IMG/VR virus record: IMGVR_UViG_3300021368_000998
Coordinates: 1-51,269 of that record
Length of the DNA stretch: 51,269 bases
DNA from: a virus
Strand: one strand, 5' to 3'
Positions 31,001-38,940 of the stretch are shown here, piece after piece. The notes beneath the pieces were generated by a model. The model made no database searches. It saw nothing but the letters and a program-made list of their open reading frames with translations, and had not been told where the DNA came from. Each line of letters starts with the position of its first letter. The first letter of the stretch is position 1. A program made the position numbers and the translations under genes.

Positions 31001-34000
31001 CCCAGTTCCTAGAGCACTGGTTGAACTTACCGATTCAGGTAAGATCTCCGAAGATCAGATTCCACCTCTACGTCCTTTCCAGGTTTACACAGTTGCAAAC
31101 CTACAAGAAAGAGTTGCTATTGAAGGCGCACTTGCTGGTGACATCGCGATCCAACAGGATACATCAACGTCGTTCATTCTAAACAATGATAACGATAGTT
31201 TGTTCGTATCGTTCCCAGTAGACTCCACTCTACAATTTACTATTGGCGATGTCTTCACTGGTAGTAATACTGGCGGTAAGATTCAGGCAACTGAGTATAG
31301 AGAAGGTGTTGTATATCAGATTAACATCACTGATGGTGGTTCTGGTTACGTTACTCCTCCTGTTGTTACTCTCTCTGGTGGTAATCCACAAGCAGGTGCT
31401 ATTTCGGCAAACGCAACTTGTGAAATCGCGAATGGCATTGTTGTTCTAGTAACCATTGAACTATTCAATGGTCTCATCGGTGGTAAAGGATATACCTCTG
31501 CTCCCGTTGTTACTTTCGCCGCTCCTGCAGGTTCTGGTACACAAGCGCAAGGCAATGCGCTGATTGAGTCCAGACTCTATGGCGACATTGTTAACAACAT
31601 TAAGATAGAAGACACCGATGATATTGAATCTAGTGATGTTCCCTCGGAGACTATTAACCTCTCTCGTGTTGTTAATACATCTGCAAGCAACAGCAACAAC
31701 TGGGTATCTCTATCCTCCAACCAGATTGCTGCAAACGACATTACCTCTGGTGTTATCGCTACTGCTCGACTGGCATTCAACAATGCTGCAGCAAACTCGT
31801 TCTCCTTCCTAAGAGGTGATCAGTCATACGCTCCTGTAATTCAGTCCCTGAAGGGTGCTGAGACCAGATACTTTGCTAAGTTGACTTCTCAGGCAAATAG
31901 CGGTTCTTCTCAGTTGATCTTCGCTACAAACTCCGATGTACTACTGGGTCACGAAGTTGTAGCAAACATCAATGGTATTCAACCAAATACCAATATCACT
32001 GGTATTTTAACTGCTGCTGGTACAACTACAGTTTCGATTGACAATCCACTGACTGCCACGATTCCAATTAATAGCGTTATTGAATTCGAGAGAGGTCAGT
32101 CACCACTGACATTTGAATCTTCCTTGACTCAAGGAGACTTTATCGATTCTGTTGTTATCGCAGCGGGTGGTAGCGGATTTACCGATGGTCAGTATTTTGA
32201 CGTTGAACTAACTGGTGGTGCTGGTACAGGACTGAAAGCAAATATCATTGTTGTCGCAGGTTCTGTTACAGAACTGACACTAACTGCTTCTGGATCTGGT
32301 TATCTAAATGACTTTACAGTATCTTCTGCACCAGCAGAAATTGGTTCTGGATCTGGTCTGGTACTTCTTGCTAAACTCAGTACAGTTAACAAGCAGTTCG
32401 CGAACGTTGCTATTGACATTGCTAGAGTATCTGACCTAACAATTTCTGCTGATGAGTATGGAACAATCGGTGTTAGCAGATTCTATAAGGATCAGTTTGA
32501 TATCGGTCTAGCAGGAAATGGTTCTATCAAACTGAAGACTGGTGCAGATTCTGGTCTTGATGCTGACAAACTAGACGGCGCTCAAGGTTCATATTATCTA
32601 AACTCTAGCCACCAGAACGCTGGTACTCTACCAGTTGATAGATTATCTGGTACTTACAATATCAGTATTGCTAACCAGTCTGGTAGTACCCTAAAACTGA
32701 ATAGTTCTACTAGCAACCTAAATTCCAACCCAACTCCCGACGCATACAACGTTGGTATTATTGCTGATACAAGAAACAACTCTGCTGATGGACTAAATGA
32801 TGGCGGAAACCAGCACGTCACCCTAACGATTAGAAATGGAGGTTCTGGTTTTGATGCAGGTTTGGGTGGTGTAAGGCAACTTGCATTCACGGATAACGAT
32901 AACATGTATATTCGTGGTTCTGGTTCTACACTAGCAACCTTTGGTACATGGGCAAAAGTCTGGCATTCTGACACATCTCGTGGTGGAATGGGAGAATTCT
33001 CTGGTCTTGATGCTGATAGACTTGATTTCCGTGAAGGTTCTTTCTATCAAAATGCCATCAATATGAACACTGGCATTTTCAGTGACAATAGATTACCATC
33101 TCACCAAACAGCGAAGGACTTCCAGGATTCTATACGTGTTCTTGACTGGGATGGTAAAGCAAGATATAAGATTCTTGTTAGAGATGAACTTCTAACAGCA
33201 ACTCCATTCTTGGTAGGTCAGCAAGTTAACCTATATGCTGCCAATGGTACTGCTCCTGGTCGTATTGCAATTACAGAAGTTGCTGTTAACCAGGATATTA
33301 ATGATGCATATAACAACTACACACTAATCACGGGTACACTTGTAACTGGTAACTTTATTGGTGCAATTGAAATTGGTACTACAGCACAAAGCTATCCATT
33401 CCAAGACTTCAGTATTGCAACATTAGATGCTAACGCTGATGGTCTGGTTGATGGTACATTTGAAGTTGCTGCTCTTGAAAGTGATGGTGGTGCTGCAAGA
33501 CTGAAACTTGGTAGAAATGATCAGACATCTGCAACTGATCCTTCAATCTTCTTCAGATCTTCTTTGTTCCCTGCTACCAATTATAACTCAGCAATTATCG
33601 CTACGGGTGGTAATTCTACTGATGGATCTGGTTCTCTAGAGTTTAAGACAGCAAACGTCAATGCAATGACGTTGTTGGGTAACATTCTGTGGAACGAAGG
33701 AAACCTAGTTCCATATGTATCAAATGTTGGTTCTGCTTACGGACCTAATAATAATGCTTGGGATGCTGCAAATCCAGATGACAATGTAACGCTGAGAAGC
33801 ATTGTCATGAGAGACAAAGATGGCAACTTCAACGCTGGTACTATCACAGCAAACCTAACTGGTGCTGCTTCCTTGAACGTTCTCAAGGCAGGCGATACGA
33901 TGTCAGGCACACTGATCATCTCTGGTATCTCTGCAGCAAATCAGGCGCTGAGTGTGTCTGGTAGAGCAGACTTCCTAAGCAACATCACAGTTAATAACGA

Positions 34001-35123
34001 CCTTACAGTCAATGGCACCACGCTTCACGTTGATGCAACTGACGACACAGTAAGCATCGGTACTACTTCTTCCGATTCTGCTGTAAAACTTCTGATTGTA
34101 GAAGACGCTGATCAGGATGTTGTCCTGAGAATGTATTCATCCTACAATGTTGGTGGTGCTGCAAATCAGCGTGATGCAGTAATTCAATTGCTGGGTCAAG
34201 ATGGCACTCGCGATGAAGGTCTTGAAATTAAGTATGATAATAGTATTGGTGATGTATACTTCAAGCAACTATTCAATTCAATCACGACTGATGTTGCGAT
34301 TCGTTTTGGCACTGGTGCATTCGGTGATAATGCTCTCACTATTACTGGTAACGGCAACCTGGGTATCCAGATGGAAGCCGATGACGCATTTGAATTGGAT
34401 GTAAATGGATCTGCAAGGATCAAGACTGCTCTTAACATTGCTCGCGCTGAGAATAATGGTGGTGCTCCTGCAATCTTCGCAGGTGCAACTGGTGCATCTA
34501 ATGGATCAGGTGGTTATCTAAGCAACTTCCGTGTTGGTAACCAACTACTACAAGCAGATACGTTTGAAATCACACCTAGTGATGGAACACAAGGTGCTCT
34601 AGTTTGGAAATCTACTCCAGCACTTGCAATTCAAGGTTCCGAGAACCGAGTCGCAATCAACACTCTCCAGTTTGGTGGTACTGATACTACAGTATCTCCA
34701 CAGGTCCAGAGAGAATATCAACTCAACATTCAAGGTGATATCAACATCAATGGTTTCGTCTTCCAGAACAATGCTGAGTTCGTTACTTCCAGATGGACAG
34801 AATCTGACAATGAACTAGACATCTACAGAGAGTCTAAAGTTTGGATCAACCCAGATTCTACTGAAGCTGGATTCACTGGTGACCCTGACTATGATCTTCA
34901 AGTCGGTGGTGGAAATAACGCTGGTCACCTAGGACTACATGGTGTCATGTATGTTAGAGATACTCCTCAGTGGATTGATACCACTGGTATTATTAAGAAC
35001 TCTGCTAGTACAATTGCAGAGGATGTGACTATCCCAGCAAACGCAAACGCAATGTCGATTGGTCCCATCACGATTCAACCAGGAATCACTATTGATGTGA
35101 TTGGTAACTGGAACATTATCTGA
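25035..35123 (+). CDS. Giant repeat-built tail fibre protein
   Basis: This 3,362-residue protein is probably a long host-recognition fibre. Domain order: GxGY repeats (residues about 53-140); a pectate-lyase/DUF1565-like beta-helix start at residue 293 (GGRIYVSS..GNDLNDG followed by PVRTIKKA); four tandem FTC/YPRPG repeats (27372-28373) and a degenerate fifth; short HTFV repeats (28374-28625); two helical KCRRD units (28893-29790); a second beta-helix-like stretch near 29930-30300; a phage linker with LPTQKAVKDYI (about 30930); GxGY units at 31300-31570 and 32140-32370; distal fibre repeats (LTVNGTTLHV, ALTITGNGNLGIQ); and a C-terminal NAMSIGPITIQPG motif resembling other cyanophage fibre ends. 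No enzyme active site is evident. Codon phase is intact across all 10.1 kb. A GATAAATA element follows its stop. Confidence 0.87.
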   Translation: MSFQLNSDRETIRAIAPTLVGTQELSIRNGTGSDEKEVLRTLLDPNTDLPRVGINRTGNRIDRIVVNLGGTGYTTQPTVNIAPPPAGGTQALGTAIIDEGFVTAVLVDNPGLGYTTAPAVTITGGNGTGAQVEAFLDTVDFELDINGAIRTSTSIISDTARILNLDIDNFITPDAKFRAPDLKTYANGTGIPWSANVIVQKDAYRFRGPNVYQALNAGETGSSAPLHKDGTELNGEVNFKHIGFRVNDVSGYKYQETGESGEFPRSITPLLGDRSTKIATTEYVLNLATNDVGGRIYVSSQIGNDLNDGRSAVAPVRTIKKAAQLAWATPGVKETLIVSGGDYVEDNPISLPPDASVVGDNLRLVIIRPANPRKHIFKFGDKNYVIGVTYRDQIDSSGDAVATWDFAMVFDDKQRINYDYTVNGDFGTQFPIGTQIFGPEKFRADFQTNTGLANLVSSLPVRGVNTGAQGVLERVEFTTIIGPSAYVGGNVDFSVTSGTFTAGETFQFGGQGSIRWQPDTVYTTGQILWATDFVYTVAVGGTSAASSPVHDTGTVASGPDTLELTYLRDAYEFVSTDIRSIRAEGEVVFEDTNITDALPIVRVDFSLQGDPSIATGGFQDPGSPEDLGGIVFYTNALVGRQNTHDFKEGQEIVIEGMPTSSPDLSFLNGKQRIYKVLEDADGRARRFVIPKKTTITTTDNFDPGQFCSVRSYEKSITISLLNSPNRFPMATPIARRYQDACLQIRNNVEFIADEVVGKINDQFKKEYYSVYGIGGTPDAQFTPTNVTYDPATGDTVFTVNNHGLSIGDGVSIADQSITFTCTMDGNKTEHALPDTDQYASGKSLPITAVTTNTFTLNVGASGPNQLFTPSAATYNPSTGALNLTIGTHTLSVGEGIVIDDNSLSFTCDMDNNQSTKTYPRPGIDPFAGRSMPITEISETSITVNAGVSRPNQYFTPSAATYDASNGDLTVTVGQHGLGVGRSVVLEDNSFTFTCDQNGHATEHTYPRPGQDPYAGQSIAITAVGSTQHTVTNAVYTASNGQVDITIANHGFQEGDYIKFDDSSLTFTCNLDGNTVQKSYPRAGYDYPSGRWLPITNISTNGFRVNIGPSDYTGAHTFVSATTNGLSRQDGTFTINVGNAGTASGSTHLFVSATTNAIKHEPQSTHTFVGATSNAVRHLPQSAHTFVRSQTNSLSIGGSELKIYLGTSRFVHDYVSGGTVTFGGSTYNITNFVYDNVVTGEATITLNAPVANLSEDATVQVADILLECTVDGVVTQKVYPSFSIPVSDEKCRRDVGHFISAITRDLEYGSNYNVIDAAKKYIDGTNTEIDFVNNEIIQTVRALEYARELMIHAMRKWRTGTGAPGQPIYTPQYSSLPQYFDPTIIDDLSSPACANVASAIDTLAYLFIDVLANNSSGTYLDGAYLIARNRDLIADEAYKQTLVQYPNLALNNIDERKCRRDINHIISALLRDLVLGGNFGIVNAAEFYFTGAALTGIPASELAPTRFAFQEAKDLCIAAMRNWLDDAGNAVLTPLSDIPQFTDTSILPDPAGIPLCANVQASINTAFTLLDNILLYAVDTNNGIAPGATTRDTGTLFDTSTLITYPESTIYDQTGLRITPRSDFADNPIIEASPYTQNSSVISFLGGGGAEVDGAKVKQPNCPFPGLELDGSATFPNQGKSMVASAFTIVSFGGTGYKVINDGYTQLVSVFVIFCADGVLAESGGYCSITNSATNFGIFALRGSGFREEAYTFDVGQITNVSSTPTGRTIFTVNGLGREPLEHYVVKVDGFSNINPDIEYFVDVVEGVTVGPPFSAQLTLESGSGGGAEFKQDSTGNPVSVGSMVGETLRLHRPSIVNSSSHTWEFAGSGTNYNALPENGGTKVEAYEQVSENYGRVYVSGTDELGDFKVGTFARIENRTGAITFTGTVTISEVEFLKLKGGDVVVTGFDASNTLGGANSTDSKLPTQKAVKDYITNNLGPYLNKPYSTNPVPRALVELTDSGKISEDQIPPLRPFQVYTVANLQERVAIEGALAGDIAIQQDTSTSFILNNDNDSLFVSFPVDSTLQFTIGDVFTGSNTGGKIQATEYREGVVYQINITDGGSGYVTPPVVTLSGGNPQAGAISANATCEIANGIVVLVTIELFNGLIGGKGYTSAPVVTFAAPAGSGTQAQGNALIESRLYGDIVNNIKIEDTDDIESSDVPSETINLSRVVNTSASNSNNWVSLSSNQIAANDITSGVIATARLAFNNAAANSFSFLRGDQSYAPVIQSLKGAETRYFAKLTSQANSGSSQLIFATNSDVLLGHEVVANINGIQPNTNITGILTAAGTTTVSIDNPLTATIPINSVIEFERGQSPLTFESSLTQGDFIDSVVIAAGGSGFTDGQYFDVELTGGAGTGLKANIIVVAGSVTELTLTASGSGYLNDFTVSSAPAEIGSGSGLVLLAKLSTVNKQFANVAIDIARVSDLTISADEYGTIGVSRFYKDQFDIGLAGNGSIKLKTGADSGLDADKLDGAQGSYYLNSSHQNAGTLPVDRLSGTYNISIANQSGSTLKLNSSTSNLNSNPTPDAYNVGIIADTRNNSADGLNDGGNQHVTLTIRNGGSGFDAGLGGVRQLAFTDNDNMYIRGSGSTLATFGTWAKVWHSDTSRGGMGEFSGLDADRLDFREGSFYQNAINMNTGIFSDNRLPSHQTAKDFQDSIRVLDWDGKARYKILVRDELLTATPFLVGQQVNLYAANGTAPGRIAITEVAVNQDINDAYNNYTLITGTLVTGNFIGAIEIGTTAQSYPFQDFSIATLDANADGLVDGTFEVAALESDGGAARLKLGRNDQTSATDPSIFFRSSLFPATNYNSAIIATGGNSTDGSGSLEFKTANVNAMTLLGNILWNEGNLVPYVSNVGSAYGPNNNAWDAANPDDNVTLRSIVMRDKDGNFNAGTITANLTGAASLNVLKAGDTMSGTLIISGISAANQALSVSGRADFLSNITVNNDLTVNGTTLHVDATDDTVSIGTTSSDSAVKLLIVEDADQDVVLRMYSSYNVGGAANQRDAVIQLLGQDGTRDEGLEIKYDNSIGDVYFKQLFNSITTDVAIRFGTGAFGDNALTITGNGNLGIQMEADDAFELDVNGSARIKTALNIARAENNGGAPAIFAGATGASNGSGGYLSNFRVGNQLLQADTFEITPSDGTQGALVWKSTPALAIQGSENRVAINTLQFGGTDTTVSPQVQREYQLNIQGDININGFVFQNNAEFVTSRWTESDNELDIYRESKVWINPDSTEAGFTGDPDYDLQVGGGNNAGHLGLHGVMYVRDTPQWIDTTGIIKNSASTIAEDVTIPANANAMSIGPITIQPGITIDVIGNWNII
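27372..28373 (+). repeat. Four tandem ~75-87-codon coding repeats in the fibre gene
   Basis: Units begin near 27372, 27630, 27891 and 28116. Each codes for an opening FTP/TYxPxxG block, a GxG loop, an FTC-DxxN hairpin with one Cys, a YPRPG-like segment with DPxAG, a PIT strand and a terminal VNxGxS strand. Units differ enough at DNA level to be old. A fifth degenerate unit (LECTVDG, KVYPSF) lies near 28800-28890. Confidence 0.75.
28374..28625 (+). repeat. Short HTFV coding repeats
   Basis: Four imperfect units code for (A/T)H(T/L)FV followed by S/G-A-T-x-N and a variable linker (for example THTFVGATSNAVRHLPQS). They follow directly on the YPRPG array in the same gene, and the last two units are spaced by 18 residues. 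Confidence 0.65.
28893..29790 (+). repeat. Two tandem helical KCRRD units in the fibre gene
   Basis: Unit 1 starts at 28893 (DEKCRRDVGHFISAITRDL) and unit 2 at 29391 (DERKCRRDINHIISALLRDL). Each continues with a Cys- and Ala-containing helical region (ACANVASAIDTLAYLFIDV; LCANVQASINTAFTLLDNI). They are the only strongly helical part of an otherwise beta-rich fibre. Confidence 0.7.
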
Positions 35124-35129
35124 TAAATA
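35122..35129 (+). promoter_or_regulatory. Late promoter-like element at head of adhesin/enzyme cassette
   Basis: GATAAATA overlaps the upstream stop codon and ends about 33 bases before ATG 35163. The match is 7 of 8 to the T4 late consensus. No comparable intergenic element was found until 40073, so the genes from 35163 to 40088 may be transcribed from here together. Confidence 0.55.
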
Positions 35130-35162
35130 TATAAAGAAAAGAACCTCAAGTCCGTTTAAACT

Positions 35163-36221
35163 ATGTCTAGTCTAAATGTAGGAACTGTAACGTTATCCAA
35201 TGGATTGACACTTCCTTCTTATACATCATCTCCTGATAACAGACCTTCCCATGCTGCAGGAAAAACTATCTATGATTCCACTTCGGATACTATCCAGGTT
35301 TCTGATGGAACTCAATGGATTAGTGCTGGATCCTCTGGTTCTGGTCTAGTTACTGCAACAGGCGGAGAAATCACTTTTGCAGGAGGTTATAAAGTTCACA
35401 CATGGTATAACGTGGGTGAATACAATTTCCAAGTTCAGGGTGCAGCATCTGGTGCTACCATTGAAGTTCTTGTAGCTGCTGGAGGTGGATCTGGAGGAAC
35501 TATCGGCGGCGGTGGCGGTGGCGGCGGTGTTTGCTACAATGGATCATTCCCAGTCTCTGTTGGTTCTTATCCAGTAAAAGTTGGAGCAGGTGGATCTACA
35601 CCACTTTCTGGATATCCTGTAGCAAAAGGAAATAGTGGATCTCCTTCTAAATTTGGAAACCACGAAGCATACGGCGGTGGTGCTGCTGGATCCTGGGGTC
35701 CTAATGCTAGAGAGTCAGGAGAACCAGGAGGATCTGGTGGTGGCGCAACTGGTCCTGGTCCTAGGGCACCATCGCTAGGAGTTGCAACTCAAGGTGTTGC
35801 TCCTGGTAGTGGTGTTACTCATGGAAATCCTGGTTACGAAAATGGTAACAGAGTTTCTGGAACACACTCGGGTACTCACACTGGCGGTGGTGGCGGTGGT
35901 GCAAACCCCAATAACACTCGTAACGGAAGAGTCGGTGGCGATGGAATCACTTACATGGGTCTAACTGTCGGTGGTGGCGGCGGCGGTGGAACCCACGAAA
36001 ACTATGGTACTGCTCCTATTGCAACTCCTGCTGCTCCTGGCGGTGGTGGTCGCGGTGCATCCAGATCTTCTCAGTTCGCAGGTGGCGGCGGTCAAGGTTG
36101 GGGTGAACCAGGACAAGTTAATACTGGTGGCGGCGGAGGCGGCGGCTGGTATAATGGTGGTGGTAATGGTCAAGGATCTGCTGGTGGTCCTGGCATCGTT
36201 CGTGTCCGTCATACAGTCTAA
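35163..36221 (+). CDS. Glycine-rich adhesin-like fibre-tip protein
   Basis: This is a 352-residue protein. The N-terminal ~60 residues (LNVGTVTLSNGLTLPSY; NRPSHAAGKTIYDS; QVSDGTQW) form a module common at the start of small phage tail proteins. The remainder is very Gly-rich with runs of 6-8 glycines (for example IGGGGGGGGVCYNG) and a final GGPGIVRVRHTV strand. This resembles the polyglycine-rich adhesins at fibre tips of some T-even phages (gp38 type), with variable loops between Gly runs. A host-receptor-binding role is therefore plausible but inferred. The protein at 40116 is a paralogue with the same architecture. The 2-oxoglutarate oxygenase gene follows 3 bases after the stop. Confidence 0.8.
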   Translation: MSSLNVGTVTLSNGLTLPSYTSSPDNRPSHAAGKTIYDSTSDTIQVSDGTQWISAGSSGSGLVTATGGEITFAGGYKVHTWYNVGEYNFQVQGAASGATIEVLVAAGGGSGGTIGGGGGGGGVCYNGSFPVSVGSYPVKVGAGGSTPLSGYPVAKGNSGSPSKFGNHEAYGGGAAGSWGPNARESGEPGGSGGGATGPGPRAPSLGVATQGVAPGSGVTHGNPGYENGNRVSGTHSGTHTGGGGGGANPNNTRNGRVGGDGITYMGLTVGGGGGGGTHENYGTAPIATPAAPGGGGRGASRSSQFAGGGGQGWGEPGQVNTGGGGGGGWYNGGGNGQGSAGGPGIVRVRHTV

Positions 36222-36224
36222 TAT

Positions 36225-36725
36225 ATGTCCCTTTACAATGTTGAGGAAAATTTCCTCAGTGAAGAAGAGTTTGATCAACTAACTACACAAACAATATACA
36301 ATCACTACTTCCCGTTGTATCTGAAGCACCGAGTAGCATCGGCGTCTTCAGACGACGGGATTTATTTTACTCATAATTTCTTTTTTGGTGGGGAAGCGTG
36401 TAGTGATTATTACAAACATCTTCTTCCTATTCTCCTAAGAATTAAACCCAAAAAATTACTTAGAGTTCAATTAAATTTATTCCCCAAAACTGCTGAGATC
36501 GTACAGCACGACTGGCATACTGATATGCTGTGGGATCATAAGGGTTGTATAGTTTACCTAAATAGTAATGACGGATCAACCTTGTTAATGGAAGATGATG
36601 AGAATGCCGTGAGCATTCGTTCTATATCAAACAGAGCATTATTTTTCAATCCAGGAAAACTCCACTGCAGTACGACATGTACTGATTCTGAATTCAGAAG
36701 CAATATCATTTTCAACTATGAGTGA
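36225..36725 (+). CDS. Putative Fe(II)/2-oxoglutarate-dependent oxygenase (1 of 4)
   Basis: This 166-residue protein carries an HxD...H...R signature: H98-T-D100 in HDWHTDM, distal H147 in GKLHCSTTC, and R158 eleven residues later in SEFRSN. These positions fit the facial triad and 2-oxoglutarate-binding Arg of a double-stranded beta-helix dioxygenase. The N-terminal MSLYNVEENFLSEEEFDQL resembles the start of small prolyl-hydroxylase-like phage and bacterial proteins. Substrate is unknown. ATG 36225 follows the adhesin stop by three bases with no clear Shine-Dalgarno, and the gene overlaps the next by 8 bases, so coupling is likely. Small oxygenases of this kind are common in marine T4-like phages. 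Confidence 0.78.
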   Translation: MSLYNVEENFLSEEEFDQLTTQTIYNHYFPLYLKHRVASASSDDGIYFTHNFFFGGEACSDYYKHLLPILLRIKPKKLLRVQLNLFPKTAEIVQHDWHTDMLWDHKGCIVYLNSNDGSTLLMEDDENAVSIRSISNRALFFNPGKLHCSTTCTDSEFRSNIIFNYE

Positions 36726-37389
36726 TTTTTATAATGTGTTTTCTATACCTGTATGGAAAACAAAAATAACCAAGGATGATTATGATAAAGATCTCATCCT
36801 TGGAGAGATGCTACACAACTTTAAAGTAGATCCCAAAAGAAATACTTGGGATAAGGTGATGCCAACTACTATGAAAAGTAACTGGCATCATTCCAACAAT
36901 GATGAATCTGATGAAAGATTTAAGTCTGTCAGTTACGAAGAGTCTGGTTTAACTTCGGTTATCAACTCGAAGGTTAGAGAATTCTTTTCTCATCTCGGGT
37001 TGAATTCTGATGTCAATTATTTTTTTCAAATAACAAACTACACAGTATCCACTGAAGGATACTTTCTGACTAGTCATGGGCACGGCAGTGACTCTTTTAG
37101 TTCAGTTCTGTTTGTTCAATTTGATAAACTAAATCACCCATCTACTTATTTCAACAATCCATTTAGTGCAGCAGATCAAACACGTTGGTTGCAAAAAGAT
37201 TTATATAATTCTTTTGACAATCGAAACCCGTTTTTCAGTTATATGCAAGATACATGGGCGATCGATACTGACGAAGATGACTACATGATTTTCCCTGGAC
37301 ACGTTAAACACGAGGTTCCTACAGTAGGAAAATCAAACAAAGAACGAGTAACTATTTCATGCAATATTAAGGTCTATAAAGATGTCTAA
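36718..37389 (+). CDS. Putative 2-oxoglutarate/Fe(II) oxygenase, TIGR02466-like (2 of 4)
   Basis: This 223-residue protein has the layout of the TIGR02466 family of putative oxygenases: an N-terminal FSIPVWKTKI, a central H120-G-H122 in TSHGHGSDSFSSVLFVQF, and a C-terminal GHVKHEVPTV with H198 and R210 in KERVTISCNI. The paired His replaces the usual HxD, as is common in this family as I remember it. The predicted reaction is hydroxylation with O2 and 2-oxoglutarate; the substrate is not known. The gene overlaps the upstream oxygenase by 8 bases and the downstream halogenase by 8 bases. Confidence 0.75.
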   Translation: MSDFYNVFSIPVWKTKITKDDYDKDLILGEMLHNFKVDPKRNTWDKVMPTTMKSNWHHSNNDESDERFKSVSYEESGLTSVINSKVREFFSHLGLNSDVNYFFQITNYTVSTEGYFLTSHGHGSDSFSSVLFVQFDKLNHPSTYFNNPFSAADQTRWLQKDLYNSFDNRNPFFSYMQDTWAIDTDEDDYMIFPGHVKHEVPTVGKSNKERVTISCNIKVYKDV

Positions 37390-38938
37390 AGAAATCAATT
37401 CTATTACTATTGTTGGTGGTGGTAGTGCTGGATGGATGTCTGCAGCTACCATGATTAGATTTTTCCCCAACAGAAAAATTACGATCATTGAAAGTCCTGA
37501 TTTTCCTATTGTAGGAGTTGGAGAAAGCACTCTAGGACATATCAATCAGTGGTTAAATCTTCTTGGAATTCATGAAGATGACTTCATGAAAGAATGTGAT
37601 GCATCATACAAATTGAGCATCAAGTTTACAGACTTCTATGCCAAGGGTGATGGTGGTTATCACTATCCATTTGGACCACCACTAAAAGATGGTACTGAAC
37701 TTGGACTCAATGACTGGCATGTCATGAAGTTGTTTGCTCCTGGTACTCCAGTACAAGACTTTGCTAGATGTTTTAATCCCATTACTCTACTAGCAGAACA
37801 AAACAAAATTGATAAAAATGAGAGTGGTCACCTAGACAACTTTGATTTTTCAAGGGATGCTGCATATCATTTTGATGCTGTAAAGTTTGGTCAATGGTTG
37901 AAGAATAACTATTGTCTCCCTAGGGGGGTAGAACTTATTGCTGCTTCTGTTAAAGATATTACTACTGATGAAAATGGTATTGAGTCTTTGATTCTAGATG
38001 ATGGTACAGAACATTCTGCTGACATGTATCTAGATTGCACTGGATTTAAGAGTATGCTTCTTGCTGGTGCTATGAAAGAAGAGTTCATTTCTTATAGAGA
38101 TGTTGTTCCAAATAACAGAGCATGGGCAACCAGAATGCCATATACAAATAAAGATGAGCAATTGCAACCTTATACAAATGGCACTGCCCTGTCATCTGGT
38201 TGGGTATGGAACATTCCTTTGTGGAGTAGAATTGGTACAGGGTATGTTTATAGTGATGATCACATTACTCCAGAAGATGCTCTAAAAGAATTCCAAGAAC
38301 ATATTGGAAGAGATGATCTTGAGTTTAGAGATATCAAGATGCGTATTGGAATTCATAAAAACGTATGGACAAAGAACGTAGTTGGTATTGGACTAGCAGG
38401 TGGATTTATTGAACCATTAGAGAGTAATGGTTTGTTTACTGTACATGAGTTCCTTCTCAAATTGACCAGATCTATTGCAAAACCTTTTGTAAATCAATTG
38501 GACAGAGATATCTTTAATATGTCTGTTCGTGATATATTTGATACGTTTGCTACATTTGTTGGTTTACATTATCGACTCAGTTCTAGAAACGATAGTTCTT
38601 ATTGGAGAGATGTTACAGAAAGAACTAATCTTCGCGAGGAAATTCTAAGAATCCCTCAGATGCAAACAGACTTTAGACATCTTGCTGCAGCAAAAATGAT
38701 TGATGAGCAATTTACCGATGGGGGACAAGCATACATTGCTACTGGTATGCATTATCCTTTGATTGATGATTCGACTTTACTTTCGTGGACATATCATAAT
38801 GATGTAGACTACAGAAAGTTGGCACAAAGAGCAGCACTTAGATTTACACGTAGAAAAAATATGTGGCAAAGTGTTTCGGATATTGCGCCAACATTGCACG
38901 AACACTTGGCAAATAAATATGAGTATGAGGTAAATTAA
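37382..38938 (+). CDS. Flavin-dependent tryptophan halogenase homologue
   Basis: This is a 518-residue protein, typical of flavin-dependent tryptophan halogenases (about 510-540 residues). FAD-binding GGGSAGW is at residues 12-18 and GVGES at 45-49. K77 or K81 in SYKLSIKF matches the region of the catalytic Lys (K79 in PrnA). The diagnostic WxWxIP motif is W274-V-W276-N-I278-P279, and E344 in FIEPLESNG matches the position of PrnA E346. All key elements are present and the frame is intact, so activity is plausible. The family chlorinates or brominates an indole using FADH2, O2 and halide; it needs a flavin reductase, and none is seen here. It overlaps the upstream oxygenase by 8 bases. Halogenase homologues are known in cyanophages; their substrate is unresolved. 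Confidence 0.88.
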   Translation: MSKEINSITIVGGGSAGWMSAATMIRFFPNRKITIIESPDFPIVGVGESTLGHINQWLNLLGIHEDDFMKECDASYKLSIKFTDFYAKGDGGYHYPFGPPLKDGTELGLNDWHVMKLFAPGTPVQDFARCFNPITLLAEQNKIDKNESGHLDNFDFSRDAAYHFDAVKFGQWLKNNYCLPRGVELIAASVKDITTDENGIESLILDDGTEHSADMYLDCTGFKSMLLAGAMKEEFISYRDVVPNNRAWATRMPYTNKDEQLQPYTNGTALSSGWVWNIPLWSRIGTGYVYSDDHITPEDALKEFQEHIGRDDLEFRDIKMRIGIHKNVWTKNVVGIGLAGGFIEPLESNGLFTVHEFLLKLTRSIAKPFVNQLDRDIFNMSVRDIFDTFATFVGLHYRLSSRNDSSYWRDVTERTNLREEILRIPQMQTDFRHLAAAKMIDEQFTDGGQAYIATGMHYPLIDDSTLLSWTYHNDVDYRKLAQRAALRFTRRKNMWQSVSDIAPTLHEHLANKYEYEVN

Positions 38939-38940
38939 TT

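Noticed and set aside
35504-36190. Collagen-like protein
   Set aside because: The Gly runs are not Gly-X-Y triplets with Pro at fixed positions; polyglycine-rich adhesin fits better.
36718-37389. Frameshift or fusion with neighbouring genes
   Set aside because: The 8-base overlaps on both sides are ordinary start/stop overlaps, and each product has its own complete motif set.
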